From Microbacterium sp. Leaf288 (GTDB lineage: Bacteria; Actinomycetota; Actinomycetes; Actinomycetales; Microbacteriaceae), in contig NZ_LMNI01000014.1 of the NCBI RefSeq assembly GCF_001422925.1, positions 62,001 through 126,000 of the forward strand: a DNA stretch of 64,000 nt, in the 5' to 3' direction. How positions within the stretch are numbered: the stretch's first letter is position 1; the number at the start of each line of letters is the position of its first letter. Position numbers and translations under genes: made by a program. Of this stretch, positions 1 through 7,998 are shown one piece after another. The notes under the pieces were generated by a model, which saw only the letters and a program-made list of their open reading frames with translations, did not search any database and was not told the origin of the DNA.

Positions 1-121
1 CGCCTCTGCGTTCCGTGGGGCTGTGGTCCAGGCGGGGGAGCTGCGCGGCGAGGATCCCTTCGTCCGCTCCATGAGCGGCGGGATCGTGCCCTGGGCTCCC
101 GTGAAGGAGGTGCTCGCATGA
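1..121 (+). CDS. C-terminal end of an unidentified protein (cut by window start)
   Basis: An open frame enters from the left edge and stops at the TGA at 119-121, which overlaps the next gene's start in an ATGA junction, so the two are probably translationally coupled. The visible 39 residues end ...GGIVPWAPVKEVLA. Genes for DUF6807 proteins often follow Gfo/Idh/MocA oxidoreductases, which is one candidate, but too little is visible to name it. Confidence 0.55.
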   Translation, partial: ASAFRGAVVQAGELRGEDPFVRSMSGGIVPWAPVKEVLA

Positions 122-1032
122 GCGCGCTGCGCATCACGCACGACATCGGCTCCGCGGTCACGGTCCGCGACGGTGACGTCGACCTCTTCACCTACGTGTA
201 TCAGCCCGCGACGGTGCCCGTGGAGTCGCCCAAGCCCTACCTGCACCCCATCCGCACGCGCCGCGGAGACGTCGTCAGCCTGTTCCGTCCGCACGACCAC
301 GTGTGGCATAAGGGGATCGCCTGGGCGCTGCCGGTCGTGGGCGACGAGAACTTCTGGGGTGGGCCCACGTACGTCCACGGGCAGTTCTACGTGCAGCTGC
401 CGAACAACGGCGTGCAGCAGCACGACGGAGCTGTCGAGCTCGAAACGGGCGAGCGTGCCACGGTCGCGCACGGGCTGCGGTGGATCACCGAGTCAGGAGA
501 CGTGCTGTTCGCCGAGGAGCGCGCGCTGACCGCCGAGATCGTGTCGGACGAGGCCTGGGCCCTCACCTTCGACACGCAGCTGACCAACGTCTCGGGCGCA
601 CCGATCGCCATCGGCTCCCCGACGACCAAGGGGCGCGAGAACGCCGGCTACGGCGGGCTGTTCTGGCGCGGGCCGCGCTCGTTCACCGATGGCACGCTCA
701 TCGCGCCCGGAGCCTCCGGCGCGGGCGACGACGTGCGGGGAGCGCGCTTCGAGTGGATGGGCTTCGTCGGCCGCCACGACGACGTCGACGCCACATCTCT
801 CGTGCTCATGCTCGACGACGCGGCCAACCCGCACCACCCGCCGCAGTGGTTCGCGCGCTCCGAGGAGTTCGCGGCGCTGAACCCCGCGCCCTTCTTCAGC
901 GAAGAGGTCGTCGTCGCTCCCGGCGAGACGGTACGGTTCCGATACGCCGTCGGCATCGCCGATGGGGGAGCGGATGCTGCGGAGCCGCTCGCAGACGTGC
1001 TCCGAGGCATCCTCCAGCCGGTCCTCGTCTGA
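118..1032 (+). CDS. DUF6807 (PmoA-like) family protein
   Basis: Encodes 304 residues. It resembles the DUF6807 family, often labelled 'methane oxygenase PmoA' by old database naming; no link to methane oxidation is implied. The family is a soluble beta-rich fold found beside sugar oxidoreductases and cupins in carbohydrate-utilisation operons. Visible family features are the early RPHDHVWHKG stretch (about residues 60-70, rich in His), GRENAGYGGLFWRG near residue 170 and a C-terminal PGETVRFRYAVGIADG. The ATG at 118 overlaps the stop of the preceding gene. A cupin gene follows 24 bp downstream. The substrate cannot be read from sequence. Confidence 0.75.
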   Translation: MSALRITHDIGSAVTVRDGDVDLFTYVYQPATVPVESPKPYLHPIRTRRGDVVSLFRPHDHVWHKGIAWALPVVGDENFWGGPTYVHGQFYVQLPNNGVQQHDGAVELETGERATVAHGLRWITESGDVLFAEERALTAEIVSDEAWALTFDTQLTNVSGAPIAIGSPTTKGRENAGYGGLFWRGPRSFTDGTLIAPGASGAGDDVRGARFEWMGFVGRHDDVDATSLVLMLDDAANPHHPPQWFARSEEFAALNPAPFFSEEVVVAPGETVRFRYAVGIADGGADAAEPLADVLRGILQPVLV

Positions 1033-1056
1033 GTCGAAGAGGGAGAGGAGCTTCTC

Positions 1057-1797
1057 GTGATCGACACCGCGCCCACGTTTCCCGGCGCCACCTCCGTGAC
1101 GCTGCTCGACGTCTACGACGACCTCGCTCCCGACGGCCTCCGCGGCGGCAGCCCGCACATGCATCTCGCGTCGACGGAGTGCTACGTGGTGATCGGCGGG
1201 CACGGCGAGCTGCACACGCTCGATCCCGGCGGACTGCGCGAGACCGAACTGCGCAAGGGCTCGGTGGTGTGGTTCACCCCCGGCACGATCCACCGTGCGG
1301 TGAACCACGGCGGGCTCGAGGTGCTCGTGGTCATGGGCAACGCGGGGCTTCCGGAGGCGGGCGACGCCGTGATGACCTTCCCGGCCGACATCGTCGCCGA
1401 CGCCGCGCGGTACGCCGCAGCCGCGGCGCTCCCCGTCGGGCCGCTCGAGGCACGTGCCGAGGCGGCGGCGCGGCGGCGCGATCTCGCGGTGGAGGGCTTC
1501 CTCGTCCTCCGCGACGCCGCGAGGGCCGGCGACCTCCGGCCCCTGCAGGAGTTCCACGCGGCCGCCGCCCGGCTGGTGCGGGGACGAGCGGAGGACTGGA
1601 CCGGCATCGTGGAGCGGGGGCCCGGCGCGCAGGCCGCGCACAGCCTCGACATCACCCGTGCGCTCGCCGCCGGCGACGCGGGGCACCTCTCGGCGGCTGC
1701 CGTCTCCCAGGCGCCGGCGCTCGTGGGTGAACGGGGATTCGGGATGTGCGGCCGGCTGCGCGCCTACGACGTGGGCGGCGACCTGGTGTCTCGCTGA
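1057..1797 (+). CDS. Cupin domain-containing protein
   Basis: Encodes 246 residues from a GTG preceded by the purine-rich ribosome site GGGAGAGGAG at 1041-1050. The N-terminal half carries a cupin-like beta barrel: HMHLASTECYVVIGGHGELHTL followed by the His/Asn patch IHRAVNHGGLEVLVVMG. The C-terminal ~100 residues are Ala/Arg-rich and helical, with no domain I recognise. It is last in an operon with the DUF6807 gene and may be a sugar isomerase, epimerase or sensing protein in that pathway. Function is inferred only from fold and neighbours. Confidence 0.7.
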   Translation: MIDTAPTFPGATSVTLLDVYDDLAPDGLRGGSPHMHLASTECYVVIGGHGELHTLDPGGLRETELRKGSVVWFTPGTIHRAVNHGGLEVLVVMGNAGLPEAGDAVMTFPADIVADAARYAAAAALPVGPLEARAEAAARRRDLAVEGFLVLRDAARAGDLRPLQEFHAAAARLVRGRAEDWTGIVERGPGAQAAHSLDITRALAAGDAGHLSAAAVSQAPALVGERGFGMCGRLRAYDVGGDLVSR

Positions 1798-1896
1798 CCC
1801 CTGCCTCTTCCGTCCGCGCGATCGGCGCGGTAGGTTCCCGCATGACGCCACCCTCGGCGCCTCCTCCCCCAAACTCGGATACGAGGAGCACCAGTG

Positions 1897-3438
1897 ATGC
1901 ATCGAAACCGACGCCGGGCCACCGTGGCGGCGTCCGCCCTCATCATCGGCGGTCTGACCGTCGCAGCCGTCGGCGCCCCGGCGCTGGCCGCGCCCACCCC
2001 CGACACGTCGGCCCTCACTCAGGCGGTGACGATCGGCGGGCTGAAGGCCCAGCTCGCCGCGCTGCAGGGCATCGCGGACGCGAACGGCGGCACGCGCGCC
2101 GCCGGCACACCCGGCTACGAGGCCTCGCTCGACTATGTGCAGGGCACGCTGGAGGCCGTCGGATACACCGTCACGCGCCAGCCGTTCTCGTACTCCTTCA
2201 TCGAGTACGACGGCTCGACGCTCGACCAGACCGCGCCGGGCGCGACGTCGTACCCGTTCATCGACGCCTTCTACCCCATGGAATTCACGGGCACGGGCGT
2301 CGTCACGGCGCCGGTGCGCGCGGTGGACGTCAACCTCACGGGCGACCGCGCGTCGACGAGCGGCTGCGATTCGGCGGACTTCGCCGGATTCCAGACGGGG
2401 TCGATCGCACTCATCCAGCGCGGCTCCTGCGACTTCAGCGTCAAGGCCGCGAACGCGGTCGCGGCGGGTGCCGCAGGCGTCATCATCTTCAACCAGGGCA
2501 ACGACAATCCCAATGACGATCGCTTCGGCGTCTTCGGGGGCACGCTCAGCTCGGCGAACTGGACGCAGACGCCGGTTCCGGTGGTCAGCGCCTCGTTCCA
2601 GGTGGGCGCGGGGCTCGTCGGCACGGCCGGCCTCGTGATGCGCATGAACGTCGTGGCCACGGCCACGACGATCAACACCGCGAACCTGATCGCCGACACT
2701 TCCGGCGGTCGCGCCGATCGTACGGTCGTCGTGGGCGCGCATCTCGACTCGGTTCCCGAGGGACCGGGCATCAACGACAACGGCTCGGGCACGGCGACCC
2801 TGATCGAGACGGCGCTGCAACTGTCGAACCTCGGCATTCAGCCCGAGAACCGCATCCGGTTCGCGTTCTGGGGCGGTGAGGAAGACGGCCTCATCGGCTC
2901 GTCGTATTACGTATCGCAGCTCAGCAAGACGCAGATCAAGCAGCACCTCGTCAACCTGAACTTCGACATGCTCGGCTCCCCCAACGGCGGACGGTTCGTG
3001 TATGACGGTGACGGCAGCGGCTTCGGCACCGTCGGGCCCAACGGGTCGGACGTGATCGAGGGCGTCTTCGACTCCTACTTCGCGTCGAAGAACCTGCTGA
3101 CCGAGCCGACCGCGTTCGACGGACGCAGCGACTACTTCGCGTTCATCGAGGCCGGCATCCCCGCGGGCGGCCTGTTCTCGGGCGCCGAGGACATCAAGTC
3201 GCCCGCGCAGGCCGTGAAGTTCGGCGGCACCGCCGGGGTCGCGTTCGACCCCTGCTACCACCAGGCGTGCGACACCTACGCGAACATCGACGACGTGATC
3301 TTCGAGCAGCTCGCCGACGCCGCCGCCCATGCGACGCTTGTCTTCGGTGACACGGAGTCCGCGGTGAACGGAACGGCCAAGGGCAAGGCTGCCGGGCAGT
3401 TCAAGCCCGCGTTCAAGGGCAACAACGCGCTGCGCTGA
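1897..3438 (+). CDS. Secreted M28 family zinc aminopeptidase with PA domain
   Basis: Encodes 513 residues. A Sec signal peptide (RRR followed by a hydrophobic stretch, likely cut after APALA near residue 35) sends it outside the cell. A protease-associated domain lies around residues 140-250 (RGSCDFSVKAANAVAAGAAG). The M28 di-zinc centre is complete: H282 in GAHLDS, D294 in GINDNGSG, E328/E329 in WGGEEDG, D357 in NFDMLGS and H455 in CYHQACD. It should remove N-terminal residues from external peptides. The ATG at 1897 is preferred over the GTG at 1894 because GAGGAG at 1883-1888 is then well spaced. It is a single gene ending in a shared hairpin. Confidence 0.9.
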   Translation: MHRNRRRATVAASALIIGGLTVAAVGAPALAAPTPDTSALTQAVTIGGLKAQLAALQGIADANGGTRAAGTPGYEASLDYVQGTLEAVGYTVTRQPFSYSFIEYDGSTLDQTAPGATSYPFIDAFYPMEFTGTGVVTAPVRAVDVNLTGDRASTSGCDSADFAGFQTGSIALIQRGSCDFSVKAANAVAAGAAGVIIFNQGNDNPNDDRFGVFGGTLSSANWTQTPVPVVSASFQVGAGLVGTAGLVMRMNVVATATTINTANLIADTSGGRADRTVVVGAHLDSVPEGPGINDNGSGTATLIETALQLSNLGIQPENRIRFAFWGGEEDGLIGSSYYVSQLSKTQIKQHLVNLNFDMLGSPNGGRFVYDGDGSGFGTVGPNGSDVIEGVFDSYFASKNLLTEPTAFDGRSDYFAFIEAGIPAGGLFSGAEDIKSPAQAVKFGGTAGVAFDPCYHQACDTYANIDDVIFEQLADAAAHATLVFGDTESAVNGTAKGKAAGQFKPAFKGNNALR

Positions 3439-3449
3439 CAGGGAGAGGG

Positions 3450-3476
3450 GCGGATGCCTCGGCCCGAGGCATCCGC
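3450..3476. terminator. Hairpin between convergent genes, likely bidirectional terminator
   Basis: GCGGATGCCTCGG and its exact complement CCGAGGCATCCGC are separated by one base, giving a strong GC stem between the converging peptidase and GntR genes. There is no clear U-tract, as is usual in high-GC actinobacteria. The stem is built from the GGATGC/GCATCC word common in this window. Confidence 0.65.
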
Positions 3477-3489
3477 TCCGATTCCACGC

Positions 3490-4248
3490 CTATTTGGCCA
3501 CGAGCGTCGTCTGGAAGCTGTACATGTCGGGGCGATAACAGTGGTGGCCGAACTCGACGGCGCGGCCGGACGCGTCGAACGCGACGCGCTCCATCGTGAG
3601 GACCGGGCCGCCCTTGTCGATGTCGAGCAGCCCCGGCTCGTCGCCGTGGGCGCGGCGCGCGCCGATCTTCTGGTTGGCGACGCGGATGGTGACGCCCCGC
3701 GCGCGCATGATCTCGTAGAGACCCTTCTGCTGCAGCTGCTCGGTGGTGATGTCGGAGAACTCGATCGGGAGGTAGTTCGTGAGCACCGCGACCGGCACTC
3801 CGTCGGTGGAGCGCTGTCGGCGCAGGTAGACGATGTCCGAGCCGACCGGAACGCGCAGAGCCTCCGCGGTGTCGGGATCAGCCGGCCGGGTGTCGTGCTC
3901 GAGCACGAGAGTGCCCGGTTCGTGCTGTGAGCTCTTGAGGTCCTCGTAGAGGCTCGTGAGCTCGACCTGGCGGGTCACCTGCCCCTGGACGACCTGCGTG
4001 CCGATGCCGCGGCGCCGCACGAGGAGTCCCTTGTCGACGAGCTCCTCCATCGCGCGGCGGATCGTGGGCCGGGAGAGGCCCGCCCGCTGGCCGATCGCGA
4101 TCTCGTTCTCGAGCCGTGCGCCGGCGGGGATCTCACCGGATCGGATCGCCTGCTCGATGGCGGTGGACACCTGGTAGTACAGCGGCACGGGGCCGGTGCG
4201 GTCCAAGCCTGCGAGCAGATCGTCGATCTTGACCACGTCGTCCGCCAT
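3490..4248 (-). CDS. GntR family regulator (HutC/UTRA type), probable inositol regulator
   Basis: Encodes 252 residues. The N-terminal ~75 residues form a GntR winged helix (PLYYQVSTAIEQAIRSGEIP then LSRPTIRRAMEELVDKGLL); the rest is a UTRA ligand-binding domain (LRRQRSTDGVPVAVLTNYLP). It is divergent from iolC, and two related palindromes lie in the 175-bp gap, so it probably represses the inositol operon and itself until an inositol catabolite binds. It plays the role of IolR in this cluster, but the equivalent regulators of other phyla are DeoR-type, so no symbol is given. The ATG at 4248 is preferred to the GTG at 4251 because GGAG then sits 6 bases upstream. Confidence 0.85.
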   Translation of the reverse strand: MADDVVKIDDLLAGLDRTGPVPLYYQVSTAIEQAIRSGEIPAGARLENEIAIGQRAGLSRPTIRRAMEELVDKGLLVRRRGIGTQVVQGQVTRQVELTSLYEDLKSSQHEPGTLVLEHDTRPADPDTAEALRVPVGSDIVYLRRQRSTDGVPVAVLTNYLPIEFSDITTEQLQQKGLYEIMRARGVTIRVANQKIGARRAHGDEPGLLDIDKGGPVLTMERVAFDASGRAVEFGHHCYRPDMYSFQTTLVAK

Positions 4249-4273
4249 CACTCACTCCAAGTCCCGACAGCAT

Positions 4274-4287
4274 AATGTCCCGACAAT
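4274..4287. promoter_or_regulatory. Candidate GntR operator 1
   Basis: AATGTCCCGACAAT resembles the perfect palindrome at 4359-4372, with the same spacing of GTC and GAC half sites. It lies 26 bp before the GntR start, where binding would give autoregulation. A further half site (GTCCCGAC) is at 4261-4268. Confidence 0.55.
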
Positions 4288-4357
4288 GATACATCGCTCG
4301 GACTTTGTCAGCCGACGACACGCGCAGGGCGCGATGTGTGCAATATGATGCTTGTGC

Positions 4358-4373
4358 TATTGTCAGGACAATA
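4358..4373. promoter_or_regulatory. Candidate GntR operator 2 (perfect palindrome)
   Basis: TATTGTC-AG-GACAATA is a perfect inverted repeat 51 bp upstream of the iolC start. The match to the site near the GntR gene suggests both promoters share one repressor. Confidence 0.65.
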
Positions 4374-4423
4374 ATCCACCGAAGTGCAGTCTGCGGGCCG
4401 CACAGAGAGTTGTACAGCGGAGT

Positions 4424-5383
4424 ATGACCGAGAACACTTCTCCCCTCGACGTCCTGGCCTTCGGGCGGCTGGGCGTCGACATCTACCCGCTCCAGTCGGG
4501 AGTCGGGCTCGAAGAGGTGCAGACGTTCGGCAAGTTCCTCGGGGGCAGCGCTGCGAACGTCAGCGTGGCCGCCGCGCGGCACGGCCGCCGCGTCGCGCTC
4601 ATCGCCGGCGTCGGCGACGACCCGTTCGGTCGCTACCTGCTCGCGGAACTGGAGCGTCTGGGCGTCGACAACCGTTACGTGGGCGTGAACCCGACGCTGA
4701 AGACTCCGGTGACGTTCTGCGAGATCTTCCCGCCCGACGACTTCCCGCTGTACTTCTACCGCGAGCCGAAGGCCCCCGATCTCGATGTCGCGCCCGGCGA
4801 CCTCGACCTGGAGGCCGTCCGCTCGGCGCGCATCTTCTGGTTCACGGCGACCGGTCTCAGCCAGGAGCCCAGCCGGGCGGCGCATCACGCCGCGCTGCTG
4901 GCGCGTACAGCCGGCCACACTGTGTTCGACCTCGACTACCGCCCCATGTTCTGGGCGGATCCGGCCGAGGCGGGTGTCCAGGTGGCACGAGCGCTCGAGC
5001 ACGCGACGGTGGCCGTCGGCAACCGCGAGGAGTGCGAGGTCGCCGTAGGTGAGACCGAGCCGGAGCGCGCCGCGGACGCCTTGCTGGAGCGTGGCGTCGA
5101 GCTCGCGATCGTGAAGCAGGGGCCGAAGGGCGTGCTCGCCAAGACCCGCGACGAGTCCGTCGTCGTGCCGCCGTACTGGGTCGACGTGGTGAACGGATTG
5201 GGCGCAGGCGACGCCTTCGGCGGCGCCCTGTGCCACGGGCTCCTCGCGGGGTGGGACCTCGAGCGCATCCTCCGCTTCGCGAACGTCGCCGGAGCGATCG
5301 TCGCGTCGCGCCTGGAGTGCTCGACCGCGATGCCCACCGAAGCCGAGGTCGCCGCGATCCTCGAGACGGGGGCCTCCCGGTGA
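4424..5383 (+). CDS. iolC: 5-dehydro-2-deoxygluconokinase
   Basis: Encodes 319 residues of the PfkB/ribokinase fold. It phosphorylates 5-dehydro-2-deoxy-D-gluconate, a late step in cytoplasmic myo-inositol breakdown. Visible signatures are GRLGVDIYP at the start, the PfkB box GKFLGGSAANVSVAAARHG (about residues 35-53) and the catalytic motif NGLGAGDAFGGALCHG near residue 262, with the general-base Asp. The frame is open for 24 codons upstream, but those cross the operator palindrome, so the ATG at 4424 is chosen. The stop overlaps the next gene (GTGA), showing an operon. Confidence 0.9.
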   Translation: MTENTSPLDVLAFGRLGVDIYPLQSGVGLEEVQTFGKFLGGSAANVSVAAARHGRRVALIAGVGDDPFGRYLLAELERLGVDNRYVGVNPTLKTPVTFCEIFPPDDFPLYFYREPKAPDLDVAPGDLDLEAVRSARIFWFTATGLSQEPSRAAHHAALLARTAGHTVFDLDYRPMFWADPAEAGVQVARALEHATVAVGNREECEVAVGETEPERAADALLERGVELAIVKQGPKGVLAKTRDESVVVPPYWVDVVNGLGAGDAFGGALCHGLLAGWDLERILRFANVAGAIVASRLECSTAMPTEAEVAAILETGASR

Positions 5384-6276
5384 CGCTGTTCCTCACTGCG
5401 GACGACTTCGCGCGCCTCCGTGACATCCGCGCCACACAGCCGGCCACGATCGGCGCGGCGCTGGCCGACCGCCGCCGGCGCGAGGTGCTGCGCGGGGACG
5501 GGCGGCTCTTCATCGTCGCCGCCGACCACCCGGCCCGGGGCGCCCTCGCCGTCGGCAAGAACCAGAGGGCGATGGCCGACCGCTATGAGCTGCTCGATCG
5601 CCTCGCGACCGCACTCAGCCGCCCCGGCGTCGACGGCGTGCTCGGAACGCCCGACATCATCGACGACCTCGCCGCGCTCGGCCTGCTCGACGACAAGATC
5701 ATTGTCGGGTCCATGAATCGCGGCGGTCTCCGCGGCGCGTCCTTCGAGATGGACGACCGCATGACCGCCTACGACGTGCCCACCATGGTCGCGTCCGGCA
5801 TCGACTTCGCGAAGACCCTCGTGCGGGTCGACCTCGACGACCCCGGTACCGTCGCGACCCTGACTGCGATGACCGATGCGGTCACCCGGGCCTCCGCCGC
5901 GGGACTGCCGATCATGCTCGAGCCGTTCCTCAGCAACCGCGTCGACGGCCGCATCGTCAACGACCTGTCGACGGATGCCGTCATCCTGTCGATCGCGATC
6001 GCCTCCGGTCTCGGCGCCTCGAGCGCCTACACCTGGATGAAACTGCCCGTCGTCGACGACATGGAGCGCGTCATGGCGGCCACCACGATGCCGACGCTGC
6101 TGCTCGGCGGCGACGCTGGCGTCGACCCCGACGAGACCTTCGCCGCTTGGGAGGACGCGCTGTCGCTCCCCGGCGTGCGCGGACTCACCGTCGGCCGCAC
6201 CCTTCTCTACCCCCCTGACGACGATGTCGCCGCCGCTGTGGACATCGCCGCCGGCCTCGTCCACACCGACCTCTGA
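5380..6276 (+). CDS. Cgl0159 family (beta/alpha)8-barrel aldolase-like protein
   Basis: Encodes 298 residues from a GTG overlapping the iolC stop. It belongs to the Cgl0159-type (beta/alpha)8 proteins, named from the Corynebacterium inositol cluster and distantly like deoxyribose-phosphate and class I fructose-bisphosphate aldolases. Lys-rich conserved patches include AADHPARGALAVGKN (about residues 44-58), YTWMKLPVV (near 215) and LLGGDAGVDP. Directly after iolC, it probably cleaves 2-deoxy-5-keto-gluconate 6-phosphate into dihydroxyacetone phosphate and malonate semialdehyde, the IolJ step. That role is inferred from position and fold. Confidence 0.75.
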   Translation: MTLFLTADDFARLRDIRATQPATIGAALADRRRREVLRGDGRLFIVAADHPARGALAVGKNQRAMADRYELLDRLATALSRPGVDGVLGTPDIIDDLAALGLLDDKIIVGSMNRGGLRGASFEMDDRMTAYDVPTMVASGIDFAKTLVRVDLDDPGTVATLTAMTDAVTRASAAGLPIMLEPFLSNRVDGRIVNDLSTDAVILSIAIASGLGASSAYTWMKLPVVDDMERVMAATTMPTLLLGGDAGVDPDETFAAWEDALSLPGVRGLTVGRTLLYPPDDDVAAAVDIAAGLVHTDL

Positions 6277-6298
6277 ACCCCGTACGAAGGACATCCCC

Positions 6299-7867
6299 AT
6301 GAGCATCACTGAGACCACCCCCACCACGACCGACGTCGGCGCCGACGTCCGCGTGATCTCGCATTGGATCGATGGGGCGGAGCGTGCGTCGTCCTCGGGT
6401 CGCACGGCCCCGGTGTACAACCCAGCGACCGGTCAGGTGTCGGCGCGGGTGGCGTTGGCGGATCAGGCGGAGATCGATGCGGCGATCGCGTCCGCGGTGG
6501 CCGGGTACCAGGTCTGGAAGGGGTACTCGATCGCCCGCCGGCAGACGGTGCTGTTCGCGTTCCGGGAGTTGCTGAATGCCCGCAAGCGGGAGTTGGCCGA
6601 GATCATCACCGCCGAGCACGGGAAGGTGGTCTCCGACGCGATGGGGGAGATCCTCCGCGGTCAGGAAGTGGTGGAGCTCGCGACCGGGTTCCCGCACCTG
6701 ATCAAGGGCGCGTTCAGCGAGAATGCGTCGACCGGTGTCGACGTGTACTCGCTGAAGCAGCCGCTGGGGGTGGTGGGGATCATCTCGCCGTTCAATTTCC
6801 CGGCGATGGTGCCGATGTGGTTCTTCCCGATCGCGATCGCCGCCGGCAACGCCGTGGTCCTCAAGCCCAGCGAGAAGGACCCGTCCGCGGCACTGTGGCT
6901 GGCCGAACTGTGGAAGGAAGCGGGACTGCCGGACGGCGTCTTCACCGTGCTGCAGGGCGACAAGCTGGCCGTCGACGGGCTGCTCACCTCCCCCGATGTC
7001 GCCTCGATCAGCTTCGTCGGGTCCACCCCGATCGCGCAGTACATCTACGAGACCGCGTCGCGCCACGGCAAGCGGGTGCAGGCGCTCGGTGGCGCGAAGA
7101 ACCACATGCTGGTGCTGCCCGACGCCGACCTGGACCTGGTCGCCGACCAGGCCGTGAACGCCGGCTACGGCGCCGCCGGGGAACGCTGCATGGCAATCAG
7201 TGTCGTGCTCGCCGTCGAGCCCGTCGCCGACGACCTGATCACGAAGATCTCCGACCGCATCGCGAAGCTCAAGATCGGCAACGGGGCCGGCCAGGACGGC
7301 ATCGAGCCCGACATGGGACCGCTGATCACCGACATCCACCGCGACAAGGTCTCGAGCTATGTCGACATCGCCGAGCAGGACGGCGCGACCATCGTCGTCG
7401 ACGGCCGCAACTTCCAGGTGGCCGGGCACGAGGACGGGTTCTTCTTCGGCCCCACCCTGATCGACAACATCCCCACCACCAGCCGCGCCTATCAGGAGGA
7501 GATCTTCGGCCCCGTCCTCTCCATCGTCCGCGTCCAGTCGTACGACGAGGGCCTGGACCTCATCAACTCCGGTCAGTTCGGCAACGGCACCGCGATCTTC
7601 ACCAACGACGGCGGCGCCGCCCGCCGGTTCCAGAACGAGGTCGAGGTCGGCATGATCGGCATCAACGTGCCCATCCCCGTCCCCGTCGCCTACCACTCCT
7701 TCGGCGGCTGGAAGGCCTCGCTGTTCGGCGACGCGAAAGCCTACGGCGTCCACGGCTTCGACTTCTTCACCCGCGAGAAAGCCATCACCTCCCGCTGGCT
7801 CGACCCCGCCAGCCGGAGCCTTTCAGAAACCCGCGGCATCAACCTCGGCTTCCCCCAGAACAACTGA
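6299..7867 (+). CDS. iolA: CoA-acylating methylmalonate-semialdehyde dehydrogenase
   Basis: Encodes 522 residues of the aldehyde dehydrogenase superfamily. It turns malonate semialdehyde (or methylmalonate semialdehyde) into acetyl-CoA (or propionyl-CoA) with NAD. The family motifs are ISPFNFPAMVPMWFFPIAIA, the catalytic Cys in GYGAAGERCMAISV, and FGPTLIDN. The ATG at 6299 gives the normal N-terminus; earlier in-frame codons overlap the previous gene. The first ~180 codons are rich in G-ending codons and TTG, the rest in C-ending codons, suggesting mosaic ancestry. The enzyme acts after the aldolase encoded just upstream. Confidence 0.92.
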   Translation: MSITETTPTTTDVGADVRVISHWIDGAERASSSGRTAPVYNPATGQVSARVALADQAEIDAAIASAVAGYQVWKGYSIARRQTVLFAFRELLNARKRELAEIITAEHGKVVSDAMGEILRGQEVVELATGFPHLIKGAFSENASTGVDVYSLKQPLGVVGIISPFNFPAMVPMWFFPIAIAAGNAVVLKPSEKDPSAALWLAELWKEAGLPDGVFTVLQGDKLAVDGLLTSPDVASISFVGSTPIAQYIYETASRHGKRVQALGGAKNHMLVLPDADLDLVADQAVNAGYGAAGERCMAISVVLAVEPVADDLITKISDRIAKLKIGNGAGQDGIEPDMGPLITDIHRDKVSSYVDIAEQDGATIVVDGRNFQVAGHEDGFFFGPTLIDNIPTTSRAYQEEIFGPVLSIVRVQSYDEGLDLINSGQFGNGTAIFTNDGGAARRFQNEVEVGMIGINVPIPVPVAYHSFGGWKASLFGDAKAYGVHGFDFFTREKAITSRWLDPASRSLSETRGINLGFPQNN

Positions 7868-7871
7868 CCCT

Positions 7872-7960
7872 CTGGTCGCTGAGCCTGTCGAAGCCCCCTT
7901 CGGCAGGCTCAGGGACCGCGACCAGACTCGCGGCCGCGAATCCGGGGGGACTCGCGGCCG
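7872..7960. repeat. Intergenic palindrome plus direct repeat between iolA and iolB
   Basis: TGAGCCTGTCGAAG at 7880-7893 faces the near-complement CTTCGGCAGGCTCA at 7898-7911 across four bases. Flanking GGTCGC and GCGACC extend the stem with a bulge. A direct repeat ACTCGCGGCCGCG follows twice between about 7925 and 7960. Similar TGAGCCTGTCGAAG palindromes are, as far as I know, dispersed in many Microbacteriaceae genomes, so this looks like a REP-type element inside the operon. It could also reduce readthrough from iolA. Confidence 0.6.
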
Positions 7961-7998
7961 CGGCATCCGTCACCGACAATCGACCTACGAGAGCACTC

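Noticed and set aside
118..1032. Methane monooxygenase subunit
   Set aside because: The PmoA name is a legacy database label for this soluble family; there are no membrane helices or copper-site residues.
493..3330. Very long minus-strand open frame (945 codons) opposite the DUF6807, cupin and peptidase genes
   Set aside because: Its residues are Arg/Gly/Val-rich without any domain, and it mirrors real genes with full motifs on the other strand; a product of high GC content.
4344..4349. TATGAT as the iolC -10 box
   Set aside because: It resembles a -10 element, but no acceptable -35 lies 16-18 bp upstream and it would place the start before the operator; left uncalled.
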